Below are positions 43,056-52,755 of a stretch of DNA of 64,000 nucleotides, one piece after another. The stretch's first letter is position 1; every line of letters begins with the position of its first letter. The notes under the pieces are model-generated. The model did not search any database, had not been told where the DNA came from, and saw nothing but the letters and a program-made list of their open reading frames with translations. Made by a program: the position numbers and the translations under genes. Origin of the DNA: Pseudarthrobacter sp. Fe7 (GTDB taxonomy: Bacteria; Actinomycetota; Actinomycetes; Actinomycetales; Micrococcaceae); the NCBI GenBank assembly GCA_024372495.1, contig CP099977.1, positions 4,092,001 to 4,156,000 on the forward strand, in the 5' to 3' direction.

Positions 43056-43949
43056 TCAGCGGCCGCCGAAACCGCCCATGCTGACTCCCTTGACCAGTTG
43101 GCGCTGGAGGAGGATGACAACCAAGAGGCTGGGGACCACGGCTGTGGTCGCGGCGGCCATCAACGGCCCCCAGTCCGTTCCACGCTCGCCGGAGAACATT
43201 GACAGGCCAAGCGGAATGGTGGCTTGCGATACGTCATTAATGACGATCAGCGGCCAGAGGAAGCTGCTCCAGTAGTCGATGAAGCTGAAGACCGCCACCA
43301 CGGCAAGCGGTGCACGGACCAGCGGCAGGATAACGCTCCACAGAATCCGGAAGGACCCCGCCCCGTCTATCCGCGCGGCTTCTTCGTATTCCACCGGGAG
43401 GGACAGCAGGAACTGCCGGATCAGGAAAGCTCCGAATGCCCCGAAAGCGAACGGAACGATCAGCGCCGGAAGGGAATTCACCATGTCCAGCTTGTTCATC
43501 ATGATGTAGAGCGGGATGACGAGGACCTCCTGCGGCAGCACCAGGGTGCCCAGGAAGACAAGGAAGAGCTTGTCGCGGTGCTTGAACTGCAGCCGCGCGA
43601 AGGCATATGCGGACAGCAGCGACACCACGGTGGTCAGGGCTGCTCCGGCAACTGACACCAGGAAGCTGTTGGCGATCACCTGTGCGAACGGTATGGCAGT
43701 CCAGGCGGTGAAGTAGTTGGACCATTCCACGCGGGAAGCCAGGAAGCTCGAACCGGTGGAGAAGACCTCGGAAGTCGGTTTCAGGGAAGTGGCCACCATC
43801 CAGAGGAAGGGGAAGAAGAAGATGAGCCCAGCAAGGATGATGCCTGCCCTGCTGATGTAGGTACCGGGCCGCTTCTTCCTGCGACGTGCTGGGGGTTGGC
43901 GTACGCCAGTGTTCGGGGTGACGCCCTTGGCCATGGTTTCAGTTGTCAT
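43056..43949 (-). CDS. sugar ABC transporter permease, MalG type (fucoside importer)
   Basis: This intact 297-residue CUT1 permease has six spans. The EAA loop is YEEAARIDGAGSFRILWSVI and the first span IILAGLIFFFPFLWMVATSL. It overlaps the MalF-type gene by 11 bases. With it and the binding protein it imports fucosides or L-fucose; the ATPase must come from elsewhere. Confidence 0.93.
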   Translation of the reverse strand: MTTETMAKGVTPNTGVRQPPARRRKKRPGTYISRAGIILAGLIFFFPFLWMVATSLKPTSEVFSTGSSFLASRVEWSNYFTAWTAIPFAQVIANSFLVSVAGAALTTVVSLLSAYAFARLQFKHRDKLFLVFLGTLVLPQEVLVIPLYIMMNKLDMVNSLPALIVPFAFGAFGAFLIRQFLLSLPVEYEEAARIDGAGSFRILWSVILPLVRAPLAVVAVFSFIDYWSSFLWPLIVINDVSQATIPLGLSMFSGERGTDWGPLMAAATTAVVPSLLVVILLQRQLVKGVSMGGFGGR

Positions 43950-44863
43950 AGTTGACCAACCTCTTCTGCTGGGAGAACTGCAGTGCCGTGATGAGCATGA
44001 CGATCACGAACAGCGCCCAGGCCAGCGCTGATGCGTAGCCGAGCTTGTCGAAGGAAAATCCGTTGCGGTAAAGGTAGAGCACGATGGTGTTGGTCGACTC
44101 ACCGGGGCCGCCCAGCGTGAGCAGGTACGGCTGGGTGAAGACCTTGAAGGATCCGATGATGGTCATCACCGTGCAGAAGAAGAGCGACGGCGACAGCATC
44201 GGCAACACCACGCGGAAGAACCGCTGCCACGCCCCGGCGCCGTCAATGCGGGCTGCTTCCAGCAGGTTTGGTGAAATGCCATTGAGCCCCGCGCCGAGGA
44301 CGATGATGTTGTAGCCGATTCCCTGCCATACAGACATGGCAATCAGCGAGCCCATGGCCAGCCTGGCTGTTGCTGAGCCAGGACGGCCCGTGGATGCCGA
44401 AATTGGCCAGAAAACTGTTGACGACGCCGTCATCGGTGAGCATGAGCCGCCATACCAGCGCGTTGGCCACCATCGGCGTGACAACCGGGATGAAGAACAG
44501 GACGCGGAAGAACGGGCCCCAGCTGCCGAGGTTGTGCAGCCATGTCGATACCGCCAGTGCAAGGATAAGATTCAGCACCGTGTAACAGACAGCGAAGAAC
44601 AACGTGTTGCCCAGAACCGTCCAGAAGACCGGGTCCCCAGTCAGCATGCGCGTGTAGTTTTCCAGTCCGACGAACTTGGGGGTACCGAACAGGGGCCAGT
44701 CGAACAGGCTGATCACCAGCGAGGCGACGAGCGGAACCACGATAAAGATGAGGAACCCCAGCATGCCGGGGGCAAGGTACACGGCGGCGAGCTTTCCGTG
44801 GCCAGTAACCCTGGCAGGCTTCTTCGCGTTCTTTACGGCGAGCGTCGGTAGAGCAGTCATCAT
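43939..44863 (-). CDS. sugar ABC transporter permease, MalF type (frame broken at 44362)
   Basis: This protein of about 307 residues has AVYLAPGMLGFLIFIVVPLV as its first span and LLEAARIDGAGAWQRFFRVV as the EAA loop. At 44362-44363 the coding strand has CAGGCTGGCCATG; without the extra G the protein reads WLSNSQLAMGSLIAMSVWQG. Partner of the MalG-type permease (overlapping) and of the binding protein 54 bases upstream. Confidence 0.92.
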
Positions 44864-44917
44864 TGACCTATTCCTTGAGCGGGGGCAAGCTCCAGGCGGG
44901 AGCCCGCCCCCGGAGGA

Positions 44918-46171
44918 TTACTTGGCTGAGTTGGCGATGGTGGAGAGGATTTCCTGGGCTGACTTGTTACCCCGGAAACCATCACCGGAGTACTGCGTGA
45001 AGTTCGTTTCGACCTGGTTCCAGGTGGGCGTAGTCACCAACGGGCGGCCTGACTTCAGCAGCGCCTCGACCACGGCGACATCGGACGCCGGCTTGTTCCC
45101 GGCCCAGTCCTTGACTGCTGACTCAACTGACGGCACCGTTCCGCGGGCCGCTCCGACTGCTCCAACCACTTCCGGGGTCGTAATCTTCATGATGTTCTTG
45201 AAGGCCGCTTCCTTGTCCTTGCAGGACGCTGCGATGGCGAAGGCGGAGCCTTGGATCATCCCGATGCCGTGCCCTGAGGTCGAAGGAATGACGGCGATGC
45301 CCACCTTGCCCTGCGTCTTTGTGGTCAGTGTGTCGTACATCCAGGGGCCGTCGATGATCATGGCCGCCTTGCCGCTCATGAACTGCTGCTCCGGAACATC
45401 ACTGCCGTCCGACGCCTGCGGAGCGTTGGCCACTTTCTCCTTGGCGGCGAGGTCAAAAGCGAACTGCTGGTCCTGCACCAGACCCTGGTTGGTCAGGTCC
45501 AGCTTCCCGTCCTTGACCGGTTCGTTGCCGTTGGCAAAGGCCAATGGCAGGCCTGGTCCGCCGCCAAAGCCCGGCGGAACGGCCAGGCCCGTGACGCCGT
45601 CCTTCGTCAATGCTTTCAGGTCCGAAGTAAACTGGGCGGTGGTGTAATTGAGGGTTGGCTCCTTCACTCCTGCTGCGGACAGAAGGTCCTTGTTGTAGTA
45701 GAGGACCACCGGTTCGGCGTCATACGGGATCCCTCGGAGGCTTCCGTCGACCGTCAGGCCGTCGATCATCGCCTTGTTGTACATGGAGACGTCAATGTTG
45801 TTGCTCTTGACCATGTCGTCAAGCGGCACCGTGAGGTCCTTGAGCTCCTGGGCGCGGGCTGCCTGCGTAGTGATGATGCAGGGTGCGCCTGAACTGGACA
45901 ACCGCGTCTTCACTTTTGTCCAGTAGTCGTTGAAGCTGGGGCCTTCGAGCGTGAGGTTGAACGCCGGGTCTTTCTTCTTGGCCGCGTCCACGAAGGCCTG
46001 CCACTGGGCCCGATCGTTTTCGTTGGTGATCCAGGTGTACATCGAGGAGGCTTCCTTGCCCGTATCCGATGATGAACCTGCGCTTGAACCGCAGGCGCTC
46101 AAGGTGCACGCGGCGAGGGCTGCCACCGCTGCCGCTGTCAGCAGGCGTCCGGTAACGCGGTTGTTCGACAC
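44918..46171 (-). CDS. sugar ABC transporter substrate-binding lipoprotein (fucoside importer)
   Basis: This intact 417-residue protein has a signal peptide with lipobox TLSACGSS, then a type-1 sugar-binding fold (MYTWITNENDRAQWQAFVDA, FMSGKAAMIIDGPWMYDTL, PGFGGGPGLPLAFANGNEPV). It is the first gene of the minus-strand transport operon; the 213 bases before it carry the operator-like ATCATCTGAT at 46294-46303. Ligand inferred to be L-fucose or a fucosyl oligosaccharide from the neighbours. Confidence 0.92.
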   Translation of the reverse strand: MSNNRVTGRLLTAAAVAALAACTLSACGSSAGSSSDTGKEASSMYTWITNENDRAQWQAFVDAAKKKDPAFNLTLEGPSFNDYWTKVKTRLSSSGAPCIITTQAARAQELKDLTVPLDDMVKSNNIDVSMYNKAMIDGLTVDGSLRGIPYDAEPVVLYYNKDLLSAAGVKEPTLNYTTAQFTSDLKALTKDGVTGLAVPPGFGGGPGLPLAFANGNEPVKDGKLDLTNQGLVQDQQFAFDLAAKEKVANAPQASDGSDVPEQQFMSGKAAMIIDGPWMYDTLTTKTQGKVGIAVIPSTSGHGIGMIQGSAFAIAASCKDKEAAFKNIMKITTPEVVGAVGAARGTVPSVESAVKDWAGNKPASDVAVVEALLKSGRPLVTTPTWNQVETNFTQYSGDGFRGNKSAQEILSTIANSAK

Positions 46172-46293
46172 GATGATGTCCTTTCATAGCTGGGGACAAG
46201 GGTTGCCCGGCGACGTCCTCGTGGCCTGCCTGGTGTGATTTCCGCAACCCCTGCCTCAACAGAATGACCCCGGTTATCTCGGTAAGTCAAGGA

Positions 46294-46303
46294 ATCATCT
46301 GAT
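46294..46303. promoter_or_regulatory. ATCATCTGAT site before the transport operon
   Basis: ATCA/TGAT half-sites around a 2-base centre; the same 10 bases in reverse orientation stand at 47285-47294 before the catabolic operon. The GntR regulator encoded between the two sites is the likely binder. Confidence 0.5.
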
Positions 46304-46384
46304 CTTTGTTGGATAATTTGAACTATAACGGCATTAGAGGCAAGCTTTCGCGGTTTTTGGAGAACTAGATCAGACGAATAACGG

Positions 46385-47165
46385 CTAGTGTGCGCTTTGC
46401 TGCTCTCCAAGAACTGCCCCCGCGTCCCCCGCAGGTCCCCCGAGGTCCGGTTCGGGGATGGCCGTGACGTAGTCCTCCACCGCATACAGGTGGTTGGCCA
46501 TCCGCGTCCGGGCGCGGTCCACTTCATGCCGGCGCAGCGCTTCCAGGATGCCGAGGTGCTCGCGATGGGTGGCGAGCAGCCCTTCATTGTCATGCATCGA
46601 CCGCCACATGCGGCCCCTGATCGTGTTGGTGGAAACCGTCTCGATCAGCGCGGACAGCACATGGTTGGCAGACGCCTCTGCTATTAGCCGGTGAAACTCC
46701 ACATCGCACTGCATGGCGGCTTCATGCTGAATGGGGTCGGCATGGATGGCGGCGTGCGCACGATTCAGAATGCCTTCAGCTTCGTCCAACCTGTCTTTGC
46801 CGATGCAGATAGCCGCCGCGGCGGCAGCCTCGGTCTCCAGTGCCCTCCGGACGGTGTGCACTTGGTTAGCCCGTTCGCCGTCCTGCAGGCCCACCCAGAA
46901 TTCCATAGCCGAAAGGAGCGCAGCGGGCTCCAGGCGGGTCACGAAAGTGCCGGCACCCTGCCTGGTTTCCAGGATGCCCATCGTGGACAGCGCCCGCACG
47001 CCCTCACGGAGCGAGCCCCGGGAGACCTGCAGGCTCTGCTGCCAGGTCCTTCTCAATCGGCAGCCGATCGCCGGGCTTGAGCCGGCGGGAGGACAGCATC
47101 CGCTTTACGCCCGAGATTACGACGTCCGTCTGGGACATCGAGCCATTTGCTGCGCTGCTGGTCAC
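46385..47165 (-). CDS. GntR/FadR family regulator of the L-fucose cluster (frame broken at 47032)
   Basis: The winged helix (VVISGVKRMLSSRRLKPGDR, LPIEKDLAAELQVSRGSLRE) is followed by an FCD domain with its metal-ligand residues (CDVEFHRLIAEAS, HREHLGILEAL). The break at 47032-47033 lies inside the HTH: coding GAGCCTGCAGG should be GAGCTGCAGG. Restored length about 259 residues. GTG 47165 has AAAGGCG before it; ATG 47138 is the alternative. Placed between the transport operon (same strand) and the divergent catabolic operon, it is well sited to control both. Confidence 0.9.
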
Positions 47166-47284
47166 GACAACCGCCTTTCCGGGTACTCCGCACGATGAGC
47201 TTCCACTAAGAAATCACTTTCATCGGATGTATTGCTTGGAAAAACCAACTTACTCCTATATTCTCATCCAATACTTCCAAATAC

Positions 47285-47294
47285 ATCAGATGAT
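47285..47294. promoter_or_regulatory. ATCAGATGAT site before the catabolic operon
   Basis: Same 10-base sequence, inverted, as 46294-46303. It lies 55 bases before the dehydratase start. A related GGATGTATT...AATACAT arrangement spans 47224-47287. Candidate operator for the GntR regulator. Confidence 0.5.
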
Positions 47295-47348
47295 GCTCGC
47301 AATGTTGCTGGAGCGTCATCGTCACAGCCTGAATCTGGAGGGCTCACC

Positions 47349-48736
47349 ATGCCACACATCACCGGTTTCGACGTGTTTGACGTGCGGTTTCCCACCTCGC
47401 TGACCGCGGACGGCTCGGATGCCATGAACAAGGACGGGGACTATTCTGCCGCCTACGTAGTGCTGAGGACAGATGACCCGGCACTGTACGGCTGCGGGTT
47501 CACCTTCACCATCGGCCGCGGCAACGAAATCTGCGCCGCTGCCATGGAACTGCGCGCCCGTCCCCTCGTGGGACGGGACGCTGACGGAATCTCCGCGAAC
47601 CTGGGGGAAACCTACCGTGAGCTGAAGCATGATTCCCAGGCTCCGCTGGCTAGGGCCGGACAAGGGCGTGGAACACCTGGCCCTTGGGGCTGTGATGAAC
47701 GCCGTCTGGGACCTCGCTGCGCGGCATGCGGGGAAACCCCTGTGGCGCTTCCTGGCCGACATGGCCCCGGAGCAGATCGTTGATGCCGCCGACTTGAGCT
47801 ACCTGTCGGACGCCCTCACCCGGGAAGAGGCGCTGGGCCTGTTAACGCGCCTTGCACCGACCAGGGACGAGCGCATCCGGCAGCTGGCTGAAGGCGGCTA
47901 CCCCTGCTACACAACGTCCGCCGGCTGGCTGGGCTACTCCGATGAGAAGCTTCGGCGGCTGTGCCAAGAGGCTGTGGACCTGGGTTACCGCCACATCAAG
48001 CTCAAAGTGGGCGCATCCCTGGAGGACGACATCCGCCGCCTCGCAATTGCCCGCGAAGTCATCGGCCCCGAAGGCAACCTCATGATCGACGCGAACCAGG
48101 TCTGGGATGTTCCGCAGGCCATCGACTGGGTCAAGCAACTGTCCGAATTCAACCCGCTGTGGATCGAGGAGCCAACCAGCCCCGACGATGTCCTGGGCCA
48201 TGCCGAAATCCGCCGGGCAGTGCAACCCATCGGGGTGGCCACCGGCGAACACGGCATGAACCGGGTGCTCTTCAAGCAGGCTCTTCCAGGCCGCCGCGAT
48301 CGACTACTGCCAACTGGACGCCTGCCGGCTCGCCAGCGTCAACGAAGTACTAGCCGTCCAACTAATGGCAGCCAAGTTCCGCATCCCCGTATGCCCGCAC
48401 GCCGGCGGTGTAGGTCTGTGCGAGCTGGTCCAGCACCTCTCAATCTTCGACTTCATCGCAGTGTCAGGTGACCTCACCGGGCGGGTGACCGAGTTCGTCG
48501 ACCATCTGCACGAACACTTCGTGGACCCGTGCATCATCAAGAACGGCGCCTACGTCATGCCCACGAACCCTGGATACTCGGCGGAACTCAAGGAGCAAAC
48601 GCTGCAGGAATACGCGTTTCCCTATGGCAGCTACTGGGCAGGAACCGAGACCGGCCAGGCGGAACAGGCCTGGCGGGCGGGCAACCCACCCGGCCGGATT
48701 GCCTTCGCGAGCGCACGGCTTGAGGCGCAGGCATGA
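47349..48736 (+). CDS. fucD: L-fuconate dehydratase, enolase superfamily (two frame breaks)
   Basis: The restored 461-residue enzyme belongs to the mandelate-racemase subgroup and is close to L-fuconate dehydratases: start FDVFDVRFPTSLTADGSDAM, GCGFTFTIGRGNEI, the KxK catalytic motif HIKLKVGAS, metal ligands MIDANQVWDV and WIEEPTSPDD, and ATGEHGMNR. Breaks: extra G at 47639-47640 (CAGGCTCC; HDSQLRWLGPDKGVEHLALG restored) and at 48279-48280 (CAGGCTCT; LFKQLFQAAAIDYCQLDACR restored). It dehydrates L-fuconate to 2-keto-3-deoxy-L-fuconate. GGAGGG precedes ATG 47349. First gene of the catabolic operon; its stop overlaps the next start. Confidence 0.93.
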
Positions 48737-49161
48737 TCAACTACACCCTCACCCATCCAGGGCTGCTGGCCGCGCTTGCGGAATCCGGCCACGGCTCGCA
48801 GATCCTGCTTGCAGACGCCAACTACCCCCACAACACCGGAGCACCGGCGTCCGCCCGTCGGATTGCCCTGAACCTGCGGCCTGGCCTGCTGACCATCGAC
48901 CAGATCCTCGAAGTCCTTGTCGATGCCGTCCCGTTGGAGGCCGCAGCGGTGATGACGCCCCCGGACGGGAACTGGACGGAAGCCGTCAAAGGCTACGAAC
49001 TGGCGTTGGGCGCGGAAGTCCCCATCACGTCCCATCAGCGCTTCGAGTTCTACGACGCCGCACGCTCGCCCAGTGTCGCCGTCGTGATTGCCAGCGGCGA
49101 CACCCGGCATTATGCCAACCTGCTGCTGACTATCGGCGTGCGGCCCGACGGCACGGCCTGA
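48733..49161 (+). CDS. fucU: L-fucose mutarotase (RbsD/FucU family)
   Basis: This intact 142-residue protein has the FucU signature: LAALAESGHGSQILLADANY with its conserved His and Asp, and QRFEFYDAARSPSVAVVIAS at the end. It interconverts alpha- and beta-L-fucose so that the dehydrogenase gets the right anomer. ATGA overlap with fucD and TGATG overlap with the lactonase gene show tight translational coupling. Confidence 0.93.
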   Translation: MINYTLTHPGLLAALAESGHGSQILLADANYPHNTGAPASARRIALNLRPGLLTIDQILEVLVDAVPLEAAAVMTPPDGNWTEAVKGYELALGAEVPITSHQRFEFYDAARSPSVAVVIASGDTRHYANLLLTIGVRPDGTA

Positions 49162-50055
49162 TGAAGGCGCCTTCCTTGCAGGTGGTTGACTCCCACGTCC
49201 ACGTCTGGGATCCGGCCGTGCTGGACTACGCCTGGCTGGACGCCGCGCCTGCCCTGAACCATCCGTTCCTACCCGCGGACCTCCCCCACACTCCACAGAA
49301 CACGCGGGCCGCCGTCTTCGTCCAGGCCGACTGCCGCGCTGACCAGGCACTCAAAGAAGTGGACTGGGTGTCGGGCCTTCGGACGGACTGGCCCCAGGCT
49401 CGCCGGGATCGTGGCGTTTGCGCCCATCAGCCGCGGTGACGGGGTGGCGGAGGACCTGGACCAACTGCTGGAACGCCCCCTGGTCCGCGGCGTGCGGCAG
49501 CTGTTCCAGGACCGGGACGAATCCTTCATTTTGCACCCGGACACCCTCGAGGGAGCACGGCAGGTGGCCGGAGCCGGTCTGGTTTTTGACGCGTGTATCC
49601 GCAGCGGGCAGCTGGCAGCACTGGCGGAATTTGCCCGCCGCGTGCCCGGGCTGCCGATCGTGCTGGACCACATGGGCAAGCCACCCATCGCCACCGGGGA
49701 GCTCACCGCCTGGCGCAGCGGGATGCGGGAGCTGGCCGGGTGCGACAATGTCGTCGTCAAAATCTCCGGGGCCGGCGCGGAAGCTGACCCGAATCGAGCC
49801 CTGGCGCCCCAGGCACTGCCGTTCATCCAGGAGACGCTGAATCTCTTCGGGGCGGAGCGCTGCATGTTCGGCAGCGATTTCCCCGTCTCCCTGACAGGCC
49901 CCGATGGTTACCTTGACTGGACCACCACGGTGGAACACGCAATGGCGGGCGCATCAGAGGGCGAGCGCAGCAATGTGGCGCAGGAAACCGCAGTCCGCGT
50001 CTACCGGCTTGAAGTGCCAGCAGAACAGGCAAGCCCACATGAGGAGAAGGACTGA
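49161..50055 (+). CDS. L-fucono-lactonase, amidohydrolase family (frame broken at 49397)
   Basis: The restored 297-residue TIM-barrel amidohydrolase has VVDSHVHVWDPAVLDYAWLD (HxH metal site), PIVLDHMGKPP and ERCMFGSDFPVS (catalytic Asp). The break at 49397-49398 is CAGGCTCGCC; without one G the protein reads DWPQLAGIVAFAPISRGDGV. Hydrolyses L-fucono-lactone to L-fuconate, between the dehydrogenase and fucD steps. Cotranscribed with fucU (1-base overlap) and the aldo/keto reductase. Confidence 0.9.
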
Positions 50056-50056
50056 C

Positions 50057-51028
50057 ATGCAAGCAGAGACCCGCACCATTCCTGGTACTGACGTCCAACT
50101 GCCGGTGCTCGGCTTCGGCGGGGCACCCATCGGGAACCTCTACCGGGAGGTGCCTGAGGAGGAAGCGGTCGACGCCGTCACCGCGGCTTGGGAGGGCGGG
50201 GTGCGCTATTTCGACACCGCGCCGCACTACGGGCTGGGACTGTCCGAACGCCGCCTCGGTGCCGCGCTGGCACGCAAGGACCGCGACAGCTACGTGCTCA
50301 GCACGAAGATTGGGCGGCTGCTGCGGCCCAACCCATCCCCCGGAGGCAAGGACACGGAGGGCTTCGACGTCCCCGACAATGTGCACCGGGTCCGCGACTA
50401 CTCACGTGACGGAGTGCTGCGCTCGATCGAGGAAAGCCTGCAGCGGCTGGGGACCGACAGAGTCGACATCGTCTACATCCATGACCCGGACGACTACTGG
50501 ACCGAGGCCGTCGAGGGCGCAGCCCCGGCACTGTCCGCGCTCCGCGACGAAGGCGTTATCCGCGCCTGGGGAGCAGGGATGAACCAATCCGAAATGCTCC
50601 ACCGGTTCGTCACCGAAACGGACATTGACGTGGTCATGCTCGCCGGCAGGTACACGTTGCTGGAGCAAGGTGCGGCCCGGGACCTCCTCCCGGCATGCCT
50701 GGAACGCGGCGTCGGCGTGGTGAACGTGGGCGTCTTCAATTCGGGGTTGCTGTCCAAGGAACGCCCCGCCGCGAACGCCACCTATAACTACGCACCTGCC
50801 CCACAGGAACTGCTGGACAGGGCCAACCTGCTGGCGGACATCTGCGAAACTCACGGAACCTCCCTGCCGGCGGCCGCCCTCCACTTCCCCTACCAGCACC
50901 GCGCCGTGACCAGCGTTGTCCTGGGCATGCGGACGCCGGCGCAGGTCAAGCAAAACCTGGACCTGGCCGCCCAGAGCGTCCCGGCCGAGTTGTGGGATAA
51001 CCTCCGGGACCGCGGACTGATCGCCTGA
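50057..51028 (+). CDS. L-fucose dehydrogenase (D-threo-aldose 1-dehydrogenase), aldo/keto reductase family
   Basis: This intact 323-residue AKR has the catalytic tetrad in context: Asp/Tyr in RYFDTAPHYGLGLSERR, Lys in YVLSTKIGRLL, His in DIVYIHDPDDYW. The N-terminal LPVLGFGGAPIGNLYREVP and this size match D-threo-aldose dehydrogenases that oxidise L-fucose at C1 with NAD(P)+. The cluster fixes the role. It starts 1 base after the lactonase stop. Confidence 0.92.
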   Translation: MQAETRTIPGTDVQLPVLGFGGAPIGNLYREVPEEEAVDAVTAAWEGGVRYFDTAPHYGLGLSERRLGAALARKDRDSYVLSTKIGRLLRPNPSPGGKDTEGFDVPDNVHRVRDYSRDGVLRSIEESLQRLGTDRVDIVYIHDPDDYWTEAVEGAAPALSALRDEGVIRAWGAGMNQSEMLHRFVTETDIDVVMLAGRYTLLEQGAARDLLPACLERGVGVVNVGVFNSGLLSKERPAANATYNYAPAPQELLDRANLLADICETHGTSLPAAALHFPYQHRAVTSVVLGMRTPAQVKQNLDLAAQSVPAELWDNLRDRGLIA

Positions 51029-51065
51029 AAGCATAACCACGTACTACCGAGAAAAGAAGAAACGA

Positions 51066-51911
51066 ATGCAATTTGCACGCATAGGTGAGACGGGCAAGGA
51101 AATCCCCGCCCTGTTCCACGACAAGAAGTACTACTCCCTGGAGCAGATGACGCGGGACATCGACGCCGACTTCTGGGAAACGGACGGACCGGCGCGCGCT
51201 GCGGCGGCACTGGCCGCCGGCGAACTGGCGGAACTCGCCGTTGATGGGGGCCGGATCGGCGCTCCGATCGCCAGGCCGTCCTCCGTCATCTGTGTCGGCA
51301 TGAACTACGCAGCCCACGCCGCCGAATCGGGGTCTGCTCCCCCTGCCGTGCCCATCATCTTCCACAAGGCCCCCAACACCGTGGCCGGCCCGTTCGATCC
51401 GGTGGCCATTCCGCGCGGATCCACCAAGACCGACTGGGAAGTGGAACTGGGCGTGGTTATCGGCCGGCGTGCCTCCTATCTGGACTCCCCCGCCCAGGCC
51501 CACGACTATATTGCAGGCTTCGTTACCGTTAACGACCTGTCGGAGCGCACGTTCCAGCTGGAGGTATCCGGCGGCCAGTGGTCCAAGGGAAAGAGCTGCG
51601 CAGGTTTCTGCCCCACCGGCCCGTACCTGGTGACCCCGGACGAGGTGGATGCCCGCGACCTGCGGCTGCGCAGCTGGGTCAACGGCGAAATCCGCCAGGA
51701 CTCCTCCACCCGCGACCTGATCTTCGGCGTGGAACAGGTGATATACGATCTCAGCCAATTCCTGGTCCTGGAGCCGGGAGACCTAATCTGCACCGGCACC
51801 CCGGAGGGAGTAGCCCTGTCCGGGCGTTTCCCCTACCTGAAGGCGGGGGACGTCGTCGAACTTGAAGTGGCCGGACTGGGCCGCCAGCGCCAGGAATTCT
51901 TCCAGGGCTAA
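51066..51911 (+). CDS. fumarylacetoacetate hydrolase family protein, probable 2,4-diketo-3-deoxy-L-fuconate hydrolase
   Basis: This intact 281-residue FAH-fold enzyme has the metal-binding block TDWEVELGVVIGRRASYLDS, VNDLSERTFQLEVSGGQWSK, and the C-terminal GDLICTGTPEGVALSGRFPY. In the non-phosphorylating L-fucose pathway such a hydrolase cleaves 2,4-diketo-3-deoxy-L-fuconate to pyruvate and L-lactate. The assignment to this step rests on the gene order beside the 2-keto-3-deoxyfuconate dehydrogenase. Confidence 0.88.
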   Translation: MQFARIGETGKEIPALFHDKKYYSLEQMTRDIDADFWETDGPARAAAALAAGELAELAVDGGRIGAPIARPSSVICVGMNYAAHAAESGSAPPAVPIIFHKAPNTVAGPFDPVAIPRGSTKTDWEVELGVVIGRRASYLDSPAQAHDYIAGFVTVNDLSERTFQLEVSGGQWSKGKSCAGFCPTGPYLVTPDEVDARDLRLRSWVNGEIRQDSSTRDLIFGVEQVIYDLSQFLVLEPGDLICTGTPEGVALSGRFPYLKAGDVVELEVAGLGRQRQEFFQG

Positions 51912-51929
51912 CTACGAAAGGACCAAACA

Positions 51930-52688
51930 ATGGAGTTTGCAGGAATCAAGGCGATCGTCACCGGCGGAGCCTCGGGGATCGGTGCCGCAACAGCAACACT
52001 TCTCCAGGAGCGCGGAGCTGAGGTCGCGGTACTGGACCTCAACCCCGACCAGGCGCCAGCGGGAGTCAAAGCCGTCCACTGCGACGTCTCCGACGACGCC
52101 TCCGTCCGCCGGGCCATCGAAGAGGCGGCGCAGCAGCTGGGCGGAATCGACGTCGTGGCCAACAACGCCGGGGTGGGTGCACAGGGCACCATCGAGGACA
52201 ACGACGACGACGAGTGGCACCGGGTGTTCGACGTCAACGTGCTGGGCATGGTCCGCGTCTCGAGGGCTGCCCTGCCGTACCTGCGCCGGTCCAACCACCC
52301 GGCCATCGTCAACACGTGCTCTGTTGCAGCCACCGCCGGGCTCCCCCAGCGCGCCCTGTACAGCGCGACCAAGGGCGCGGTGTTGTCGCTCACCCTGGCC
52401 ATGGCCGCCGACCACCTGCAGGAAGGCATCAGGGTCAACTGCGTGAACCCGGGGACTGCCGACACTCCCTGGGTCGGCCGGCTCCTTGCTTCGGCACCGG
52501 ATCCTGCTGCGGAACGGGCTGCGCTGGAGTCGCGCCAGCCGCACGGCCGGCTGGTCTCCCCGGAGGAAGTCGCGGCCGCCGTCGTGTACCTTGCCAGTCC
52601 GCTCTCAGGGTCCACTACCGGAGTGGACCTGGCAGTGGACGGGGGCATGCAGGCTCTCCGGCTCCGCCCCCGCCCTGCTGCCTCCTGA
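51930..52688 (+). CDS. short-chain dehydrogenase, probable 2-keto-3-deoxy-L-fuconate dehydrogenase
   Basis: This intact 252-residue SDR has the cofactor motif AIVTGGASGIGAATAT, NNAGVG, and the catalytic Ser...YxxxK set (NTCSVAATAGLP, ALYSATKGAV). The tail is STTGVDLAVDGGM. It oxidises the C4 hydroxyl of 2-keto-3-deoxy-L-fuconate with NAD+, giving the substrate of the FAH hydrolase. Last gene of the catabolic operon; a hairpin follows. Confidence 0.9.
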   Translation: MEFAGIKAIVTGGASGIGAATATLLQERGAEVAVLDLNPDQAPAGVKAVHCDVSDDASVRRAIEEAAQQLGGIDVVANNAGVGAQGTIEDNDDDEWHRVFDVNVLGMVRVSRAALPYLRRSNHPAIVNTCSVAATAGLPQRALYSATKGAVLSLTLAMAADHLQEGIRVNCVNPGTADTPWVGRLLASAPDPAAERAALESRQPHGRLVSPEEVAAAVVYLASPLSGSTTGVDLAVDGGMQALRLRPRPAAS

Positions 52689-52692
52689 CTCA

Positions 52693-52717
52693 GCCGGCTC
52701 CTGACGGGAGAGCCGGC
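52693..52717 (+). terminator. hairpin after the L-fucose catabolic operon
   Basis: Perfect 8-bp arms GCCGGCTC/GAGCCGGC with a 9-base loop, 4 bases beyond the SDR stop. GC-rich, without a U-tract, as often in actinobacteria. Confidence 0.55.
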
Positions 52718-52755
52718 AGGAGCCATCCGAACTGCGGGGTCGGTAAGGTCATGTC

